Positions 58,802-64,000 of a stretch of DNA of 64,000 nt are shown here, one piece after another. Position 1 is the first letter of the stretch. Each line of letters starts with the position of its first letter. Origin of the DNA: Micromonospora olivasterospora (GTDB lineage Bacteria > Actinomycetota > Actinomycetes > Mycobacteriales > Micromonosporaceae); contig NZ_VLKE01000001.1 of the NCBI RefSeq assembly GCF_007830265.1, forward strand, positions 1,550,001 through 1,614,000, written 5' to 3'. The notes under the pieces were generated by a model. The model made no database searches. It was given only the letters and a program-made list of their open reading frames with translations, and had not been told where the DNA came from. The position numbers and the translations under genes are program-made.

Positions 58802-58947
58802 GCCGGCCACCCGGCCCGCTGTGGCCGCCACGCACGGCCCCGTGCCGGCCCGGGCACCGACACTTCCCGGCGCTGGTGGTCCCGAATCTGCGCTGTCGGT
58901 CGCCCGCCACCGCCGGGACGTGCCCCGCCTGGCGGGTCCGGATACGC

Positions 58948-58990
58948 GGAAGCGCCTGCCGGCGTCCCAGGGACACCGGCAGGCGCTTCC
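58948..58990. terminator. Terminator hairpin at the end of the dpp operon
   Basis: GGAAGCGCCTGCCGG (58948-58962) pairs perfectly with CCGGCAGGCGCTTCC (58976-58990) around 13 nt. It lies 20 bp after the dppF stop on the minus strand. Confidence 0.75.
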
Positions 58991-59010
58991 GATCAATCAA
59001 CCCGCGAGGC

Positions 59011-60024
59011 TCACGCCTCGTGGGTGGCGACGATCTCGCGCTTCTCGGCGAAGTGGCAGGCGCTCGGGTGGTCCGAGCCGGAGCGGATCTCCAGCAGCGG
59101 GACCTGCTCGGCGCAGACGTCCTGCGCCTTCCAGCACCGGGTACGGAACCGGCAGCCCGAGGGCGGGCTGACCGGGGACGGGACGTCACCGGTGAGCCGG
59201 ATGATCGCCTTGTTGTCCCGCAGCGTCGGGTCCGGCACCGGCACCGCCGACAGCAGCGCCTGCGTGTACGGATGGGTCGGCCGCTCGTAGATCTCGTCCT
59301 CGGTGCCGATCTCGACGATCTTGCCGAGGTACATGACCGCGACCCGGTCCGACAGGTGGCGGACCACCGACAGGTCGTGCGCGATGAAGATGTACGACAG
59401 CCCGAACTCGTTCTGGAGCTTCTCCAGCAGGTTCATGACCTGGGCCTGGATCGAGACGTCCAGGGCGGACACCGGCTCGTCGCAGACGATGATCTCCGGA
59501 CGCAGGGCCAGCGCGCGGGCGATGCCGATGCGCTGCCGCTGGCCGCCGGAGAACTGGTGCGGGTACCGGTTGATGTGCTCCGGGTTCAACCCGACCAGGT
59601 CGAGCAGCTCCTTGACCTTGCCTCGCCGGCTGCCCTTCGGGGCCACCTCCGGGTGGATCTCGAACGGCTCGCCGATCAGGTCGCCGACCGTCATCCGCGG
59701 GTTCAGCGACGTGTACGGGTCCTGCATCACCAGCTGGATCTGGCGGCGCAGCCGGCGCAGCGCGCCGCCGGACAGCCGGGAGATGTCCTGCCCCTTGTAG
59801 TGCACGCTGCCGGCGGTCGGCCGCTCCAGGTTCATCAGGACCCGGGCCAGCGTCGACTTGCCGCAGCCGGACTCGCCCACCACGCCGAGCGTCTCGCCGG
59901 ACTTCAGCTCGAACGAGACCCCGTCGACGGCCTTGACGTGACCGATGGTCTTCTTGAACACGATCCCCTTAGTGACGGGGTAGTGCTTGACCAGGTCACG
60001 GACCTCGAGGATGTTCTCAGTCAC
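59011..60024 (-). CDS. dppF: Dipeptide ABC transporter ATPase DppF
   Basis: This 337-aa ATPase has Walker [10 protein letters not shown], signature [15 protein letters not shown], Walker [13 protein letters not shown] and switch His in AHDLSVVRH. The oligopeptide C-terminal domain with cysteines ([15 protein letters not shown] and SACHFAEK) is present. The GTG start lies 8 bp inside dppD, so translation is coupled. A broken copy of the middle of this gene lies at 41835-42234. It works with DppD to power DppBC. Confidence 0.93.
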   Translation of the reverse strand: MTENILEVRDLVKHYPVTKGIVFKKTIGHVKAVDGVSFELKSGETLGVVGESGCGKSTLARVLMNLERPTAGSVHYKGQDISRLSGGALRRLRRQIQLVMQDPYTSLNPRMTVGDLIGEPFEIHPEVAPKGSRRGKVKELLDLVGLNPEHINRYPHQFSGGQRQRIGIARALALRPEIIVCDEPVSALDVSIQAQVMNLLEKLQNEFGLSYIFIAHDLSVVRHLSDRVAVMYLGKIVEIGTEDEIYERPTHPYTQALLSAVPVPDPTLRDNKAIIRLTGDVPSPVSPPSGCRFRTRCWKAQDVCAEQVPLLEIRSGSDHPSACHFAEKREIVATHEA

Positions 60025-61060
60025 GGTTCACCAGCTCCTCAGCGAAGTGGCAGGCGCTGGCCCGGCCGCTGCCGATCTTCAGCAGCGGCGGCAGCTTCTC
60101 CCGGCAGACCGGCTGCGCCATGGGGCAGCGCGGGTTGAACGGGCAGCCCGACGGGATGTTCATCAGGTTCGGCGGCAGGCCCTTGATGGTACGGAGCTGC
60201 TGCCCCTTCTCGTCCATCCGCGGGATCGAGTCGAGCAGGCCGAGGGTGTACGGGTGCGCCGGCTTGGCGTACAGGTCGTACACGTCGGCTTCCTCGACGA
60301 TCCGGCCGGCGTACATCACCGCGATCCGGTCGGCGACGTCGGCGACCACGCCGAGGTCGTGGGTGATCAGGATCAGGCCCATCTGCCGCTCGCGCTGGAG
60401 CTCGGCGAGCAGGTCCATGATCTGGGCCTGCACGGTCACGTCGAGCGCGGTGGTCGGCTCGTCCGCGATCAGCACCTCCGGGTCGAGCGCCAGCGACATC
60501 GCGATCATCGCGCGCTGCCGCATGCCGCCGGAGAACTGGTGCGGGTAGTTGCTGTAGCGGCCCCTGGCGTTCGGGATCTTGACCTGGTCGAGCATCTCGA
60601 TCGCGCGCTTCTTGGCGTCCGCACGGCTCATGCCGCGGCGGAACCGGAACTGCTCGGCGATCTGGAACCCGACGGTGAAGACGGGGTTCAGCGCGGAGAG
60701 CGCGTCCTGGAAGATCATGGCGATGCCCTCGCCGCGGATGCGGCGGCGCTCCTCGGCGGACATGGTGAGCATGTCCTTGCCGTGGAAGCGGACCTTGCCT
60801 CCGGTGACGAAGCCGGGCGGCGTGTCGAGGATGCCCATGATGGTCTGCGCCGTGACGCTCTTGCCGGAGCCGGACTCGCCGAGCACGGCGAGGGTCTCGC
60901 CCGCGTCGACGTGGTAGGTGACGCCGTTGATGACCTTGGCGACGCCGTCCCGGGTGCGGAACTCCACCCGCAGGTCCTCGACCTCGAGGAGGCGCCCCGC
61001 GGCGCGGCCGGATCCGTCGGCGCCCGTCGCGGACTGCTCGGACACGAGAATGTCGGACAT
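60017..61060 (-). CDS. dppD: Dipeptide ABC transporter ATPase DppD
   Basis: This 347-aa ATPase has Walker [11 protein letters not shown], signature [15 protein letters not shown], Walker [13 protein letters not shown], and THD switch. The C-terminal cysteines (GCPFNPRCPMAQPVC, SACHFAEE) are typical. It begins 12 bp after dppC and overlaps dppF by 8 bp. It is clearly related to, but distinct from, the D-type ATPase at 10461-11567. Confidence 0.93.
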   Translation of the reverse strand: MSDILVSEQSATGADGSGRAAGRLLEVEDLRVEFRTRDGVAKVINGVTYHVDAGETLAVLGESGSGKSVTAQTIMGILDTPPGFVTGGKVRFHGKDMLTMSAEERRRIRGEGIAMIFQDALSALNPVFTVGFQIAEQFRFRRGMSRADAKKRAIEMLDQVKIPNARGRYSNYPHQFSGGMRQRAMIAMSLALDPEVLIADEPTTALDVTVQAQIMDLLAELQRERQMGLILITHDLGVVADVADRIAVMYAGRIVEEADVYDLYAKPAHPYTLGLLDSIPRMDEKGQQLRTIKGLPPNLMNIPSGCPFNPRCPMAQPVCREKLPPLLKIGSGRASACHFAEELVNRD

Positions 61061-61072
61061 TGAAGAACTCCC

Positions 61073-62056
61073 CTAGCGCAGTTTCGGGTCGAGGGCCTCG
61101 CGGACCGTCTCACCGAGCATCACGAAGCTGAGGACGGCGGTGACCAGGAACGCGGCGGGGAAGAAGAGCAGGTAGGGCGAGACCCGGAGGTAGTTCTGCG
61201 CCTCACTGATCATGATGCCCCACGAGACCACCGGCGTCTTCAGGCCGATGCCCAGGAACGAGAGCGTGGCCTCCGCCCCGATGAACGACCCCACCAGGAT
61301 CGTGCCGTAGACGAGCAGCGGAGCAAGGCAGTTGGGCAGCAGGTGCTTCAGGATGATCCGGCCGGTGCCGGCCCCCAGCGCCCGCGCGGCGACGATGTAG
61401 TCGGCCTCCTTGGTGGCCAGCACCGAGGAGCGCATCAGCCGCATCACAACCGGCCAGCCCAGCACGCTCAGGGACATGATGACCAGGCCCATGATCTGCC
61501 ACTCGTTGTTGCTCGTCCCCGCACCGTTGAAGGTGGTGAGGATGACGATCGCGCCGAGCACGAAGGGCAGGCCGAAGAAGATGTCGGCGAACCGGGAGAG
61601 CAGGGCGTCCACCCAGCCGCCGCGGTAGCCGGCGATGATGCCCATCGTGCCGCCGATCAGCAGCGTCCCGATCACGGAGAGCAGGGCCACCAGGATCGAG
61701 GCGCGGGCGCCGTAGATGGTCCGGGCGAAGACGTCCCGGCCCTGCACGTCGTAGCCGAACCAGGCTTCGGAGGACGGCCCGACGCGGCTGTTCGCCAGCG
61801 TCCCGTTGACCGCGTCCCCGGAGGTGAACAGCGACGGGAAGGCCGCCATCAGCACGAAGACGACGATGAAGGCCGCGGAGATCCAGAACAGCGGCTTGCG
61901 GCGCAGGTCGCGCCAGGCGTCGCCGAGCAGGCCGCGGGGCTTCTCCTTGCGGGCGTTCTCCGGCAGGCCCGCGTTGACGGGGGCGCCGGCCCCCGCCTCG
62001 TTGGGGTTGGTCGACGGCGGGGTCGAGACGACCGATGCGGTGCTGGGGTCACTCAT
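61073..62056 (-). CDS. dppC: Dipeptide ABC transporter permease DppC
   Basis: This 327-aa membrane protein has a cytoplasmic N-terminal tail rich in Ser, Pro and Asn, six helices and the EAA loop (EADYIVAARALGAGTGRIILKHLLPN). The ending ETVREALDPKLR is a family hallmark. The ATG overlaps the dppB stop by 8 bp. It pairs with DppB to form the channel. Confidence 0.93.
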   Translation of the reverse strand: MSDPSTASVVSTPPSTNPNEAGAGAPVNAGLPENARKEKPRGLLGDAWRDLRRKPLFWISAAFIVVFVLMAAFPSLFTSGDAVNGTLANSRVGPSSEAWFGYDVQGRDVFARTIYGARASILVALLSVIGTLLIGGTMGIIAGYRGGWVDALLSRFADIFFGLPFVLGAIVILTTFNGAGTSNNEWQIMGLVIMSLSVLGWPVVMRLMRSSVLATKEADYIVAARALGAGTGRIILKHLLPNCLAPLLVYGTILVGSFIGAEATLSFLGIGLKTPVVSWGIMISEAQNYLRVSPYLLFFPAAFLVTAVLSFVMLGETVREALDPKLR

Positions 62057-62975
62057 AGCGAATCCTCGGGTCCAGGGCGGCGTAGAGCAGGTCCACCAGC
62101 AGGTTCATCAAGAGGTAGACCAGCACCAGAACCACCACGATGGAGACAACCGTAGAGCTCTGCTTGGTCACGATCGCCCGAAGCGCCTCGCGGCCGATGC
62201 CGTTGATGCCGAAGATGCCCTCGGTGATGATCGCGCCACCCATGAGCGCGCCGAGGTCGGTGCCGAGCAGGGTGACCACCGGGATGAGCGAGTTACGCAG
62301 CAGGTGGACGCCGACGACCCGCCGCATCGGCAGGCCCTTGGCGATGGCCGTGCGGACGTAGTCGGCGCGCCGGTTCTCCGCGATGCTCGTGCGCGCCACC
62401 CGGGCGACGTACGCCATGGACGCGCTGCCGAGGACGAAGCCCGGGACGATCAGTTCGGTGAACGGCATGTCGCTGGAGACCGTCGGCTTGACGATCTGCC
62501 ACTGCACGCCGAACAGCCACTGGAGTACGAAGCCGACGACGAAGACCGGCAGCGCGATCAGGAACAGCGTCGAGACGAGGACCAGGTTGTCGAGGAAACC
62601 GTTGCGCCGCAGGCCGGTCAGGACGCCGGCGCCCAGCCCGATGATGGCCTCGATCGCCAGGGCCACCACGGCGAGCTTCAGGGTGTTCGGGTACGCCGTC
62701 GCGATGATGTCGCCGACCGCACGGTTGTTGAACGTGGTGCCGAAGTCCCCCTGGAACAGGTTCTTCATGTAGGTGGCGTACTGCACCCAGATCGGCTTAT
62801 CGAGCTGGTACTTCTCGGTCATCATGTTGACGTACACGTCCGGGCACCGGCGGTCGCCGCACTTGCCGGCGAACGGGTCACCCGGCACCGACCAGACGAG
62901 CCAGTAGATCAGGAACGTCGTGCCGATGAAGACCGGGACGAGTTGCAGTAGCCGTCTCAAGAGATAACGGCCCAT
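62049..62975 (-). CDS. dppB: Dipeptide ABC transporter permease DppB
   Basis: This 308-aa membrane protein starts MGRYLLRRLLQLVPVF, with six helices and the EAA loop (RADYVRTAIAKGLPMRRVVGVHLLRN). The ATG at 62975 has AGGAGGA 8 nt upstream; the frame is open further upstream but that sequence is intergenic. A periplasmic loop has two cysteines (GKCGDRRCPDV), as seen also in a different form in the first operon's permease. Confidence 0.93.
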   Translation of the reverse strand: MGRYLLRRLLQLVPVFIGTTFLIYWLVWSVPGDPFAGKCGDRRCPDVYVNMMTEKYQLDKPIWVQYATYMKNLFQGDFGTTFNNRAVGDIIATAYPNTLKLAVVALAIEAIIGLGAGVLTGLRRNGFLDNLVLVSTLFLIALPVFVVGFVLQWLFGVQWQIVKPTVSSDMPFTELIVPGFVLGSASMAYVARVARTSIAENRRADYVRTAIAKGLPMRRVVGVHLLRNSLIPVVTLLGTDLGALMGGAIITEGIFGINGIGREALRAIVTKQSSTVVSIVVVLVLVYLLMNLLVDLLYAALDPRIRYE

Positions 62976-63065
62976 GGGGTGGTCCTCCTGACAGGGGGCG
63001 CGTCGGGCGACCGGCGCGGGGGGCGTCAACGTTGCGAGGGTTGTCGTGCACCCCTCGCGCAACGG

Positions 63066-63104
63066 CCCCGGGCCGGGCCACCGGTAGGTGAGCCCGGCCC
63101 GGGG
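63066..63104 (-). terminator. Strong hairpin between dppA and dppB
   Basis: CCCCGGGCCGGGC (63066-63078) pairs over 13 bp with GCCCGGCCCGGGG (63092-63104). It lies 14 bp after the binding-protein stop. Intra-operon hairpins of this type commonly stabilise or partly terminate the mRNA so that the binding protein is made in excess. Confidence 0.7.
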
Positions 63105-63118
63105 TCAGACCGTTCGGA

Positions 63119-64000
63119 TCAGAGCTCGATCGAGGTGATGTCGAGCTCACCGACGTTGGTCAGCTCCAGCTTCTTGATCTTGTCCGAGCGACCGGACTGC
63201 TGCAGCTGGAAGTAGATCGGCATCGACGGGACGTCCTGGTCGATCTGCTTGACGGCCTCAGCGAACTTGGCGTGCGACGCCTCGATGCTGGGGGCACCGC
63301 TGGCCTCCTTGGCCAGGGCGTCGACGGTCGGGTTGCTGTACAGACCGTCGTTCGACGAACCACCGGTCACGTAGAGCGGGTTGATCCAGTTCTCCACGTC
63401 GGGGTAGTCCTGCTGCCAGCCGGCGCGGTACGGGCCCTTCATCTTGTGGCCGTTGATGTTCTGGCGGAACACCGCGAAGGTCGGCACGCCCTCGGCGCGG
63501 GCGTTGATGCCGAGGTTGGTCTTGACCTGCTGCGCGACGGCCTCCATCCACTCCTTGTGGCTGGCGTCCGCGTTGTAGTAGAAGACCATCTCGCCCTGGA
63601 AGCCGCCGGCCTCGGCGAGCAGCTTCTTGGCCTCTTCCACGTTGAGCTGGCAAGCGGTGCAGTTACCCGGCTGCGCGCCCGGGGTCAGCGGGTTGGCCCA
63701 GCTGTCGGCCGGCTTCCGGTTGCCGAAGAAGATCTTGTCGGTGATCTCCTGCCGGTTGATCGCCAGGGAGACCGCGCGACGCAGCTTCGGGTTCTGGAAG
63801 CGCTTGTCGTAGATCGGCCAGGCGATGATGCCGGTGGACGGGATGGTCGCGGAGACCGCCCGCTCGCCCAGGTCGGTCTTCCACTTGTCGCCCGCGAGGG
63901 CGGAGGCCGGAACCTGCTGCTGGAAGTCCAGGTTGTTCGAGACCAGGTCGCTGTAGGCGGCCGTGTCCTCCTGGTAGATCTTGACGGTGACGTCCTTGAT
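63119..64000 (-). CDS. dppA: Dipeptide ABC transporter substrate-binding protein, C-terminal part (cut by window edge)
   Basis: The last 293 residues of an SBP_bac_5 family protein lie in the window; the signal peptide and N-terminal lobe lie outside. The visible part has FQNPKLRRAVSLAINRQEI, the central segment VEEAKKLLAEAGGFQGEMVFYY, and WQQDYPDVENWINPLY. Two cysteines in GNCTACQLNVEEA may form a disulfide. It is the first gene of the dppABCDF operon and is separated from dppB by a strong hairpin. It should bind peptides at the cell surface. Confidence 0.92.
   Translation of the reverse strand: MKDVTVKIYQEDTAAYSDLVSNNLDFQQQVPASALAGDKWKTDLGERAVSATIPSTGIIAWPIYDKRFQNPKLRRAVSLAINRQEITDKIFFGNRKPADSWANPLTPGAQPGNCTACQLNVEEAKKLLAEAGGFQGEMVFYYNADASHKEWMEAVAQQVKTNLGINARAEGVPTFAVFRQNINGHKMKGPYRAGWQQDYPDVENWINPLYVTGGSSNDGLYSNPTVDALAKEASGAPSIEASHAKFAEAVKQIDQDVPSMPIYFQLQQSGRSDKIKKLELTNVGELDITSIEL

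Noticed and set aside
1..64000. tRNA and rRNA genes
   Set aside because: No cloverleaf with a GGTTCRA-type T arm and no conserved rRNA segment was recognised on either strand by eye. A covariance-model scan could still find a divergent tRNA.

Overview
The window is high-GC actinobacterial chromosome and most resembles Micromonospora or a close relative (Micromonosporaceae). The evidence is strong G/C bias at third codon positions, frequent GTG starts, many genes without a leader, mycothiol biosynthesis (mshB), an actinobacterial Sdh1-type succinate dehydrogenase, and the neighbourhoods purN-purH, folD-mdh-icd and sucCD. No tRNA, rRNA or CRISPR array was seen.

Layout. 0-5.2 kb: GNAT acetyltransferase, small membrane proteins, mshB and a DPP4-type peptidase. 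5.3-11.6 kb: a peptide-type ABC transporter operon on the minus strand, in the unusual order ATPase D, ATPase F, permease C, permease B, binding protein. Two of its gene junctions are filled by 60-bp repeats that are themselves open frames, coupled to the next gene. 11.6-14.3 kb: an eroded patch with a Uma2 fragment, an unknown 439-aa gene, a transposase remnant and a truncated TldD. 14.4-18.3 kb: the succinate dehydrogenase operon. 18.4-26.4 kb: Nudix hydrolase, small enzymes, a SUFU-domain protein, YchF, and the alkylation-repair pair Ada-AlkA and Ogt. 26.4-32.3 kb: a heterodimeric ABC exporter and a truncated valyl-tRNA synthetase. 32.3-37.3 kb: DM13 protein, an ATP sulfurylase-like/APS kinase fusion, and a DeoR regulator with galT. 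37.6-47 kb: icd, mdh, folD, purH and purN, interrupted between folD and purH by about 3 kb holding a dppF fragment, a lipoprotein gene and an IS110-family element. 47-52.9 kb: small membrane proteins, a DUF6350-like protein, sucCD and a stand-alone B12-binding protein. 53-58.8 kb: two M23 peptidases, PcrA helicase, an I36-type inhibitor and chorismate mutase. 59-64 kb: a classical dppABCDF operon that runs off the right edge.

Three points stand out. (1) Chorismate mutase is preceded by what looks like a complete attenuator: a leaderless 21-codon leader peptide with Tyr-Tyr-Phe-Tyr-Tyr, a 15-bp terminator hairpin, and an upstream 12-nt segment that can pair fully with the 5' side of that hairpin. 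(2) The 60-bp repeats in the first ABC operon encode 39-aa and 60-aa repeat peptides. Their stop codons overlap the next gene's start codon, and the 60-aa frame also opens on the previous gene's stop. (3) The IS110-family element carries a structured non-coding region upstream of its transposase, where a bridge RNA would be expected.

The window also holds many in-frame deletions and gene fragments: valS, a metallo-beta-lactamase-fold protein, tldD, dppF, Uma2, an odd methyltransferase C-terminus and an in-frame extension of ychF. REP-like inverted repeats occur between genes and once inside the Ada-AlkA coding sequence. Functions are read from recognisable motifs and gene context; no database search was run.
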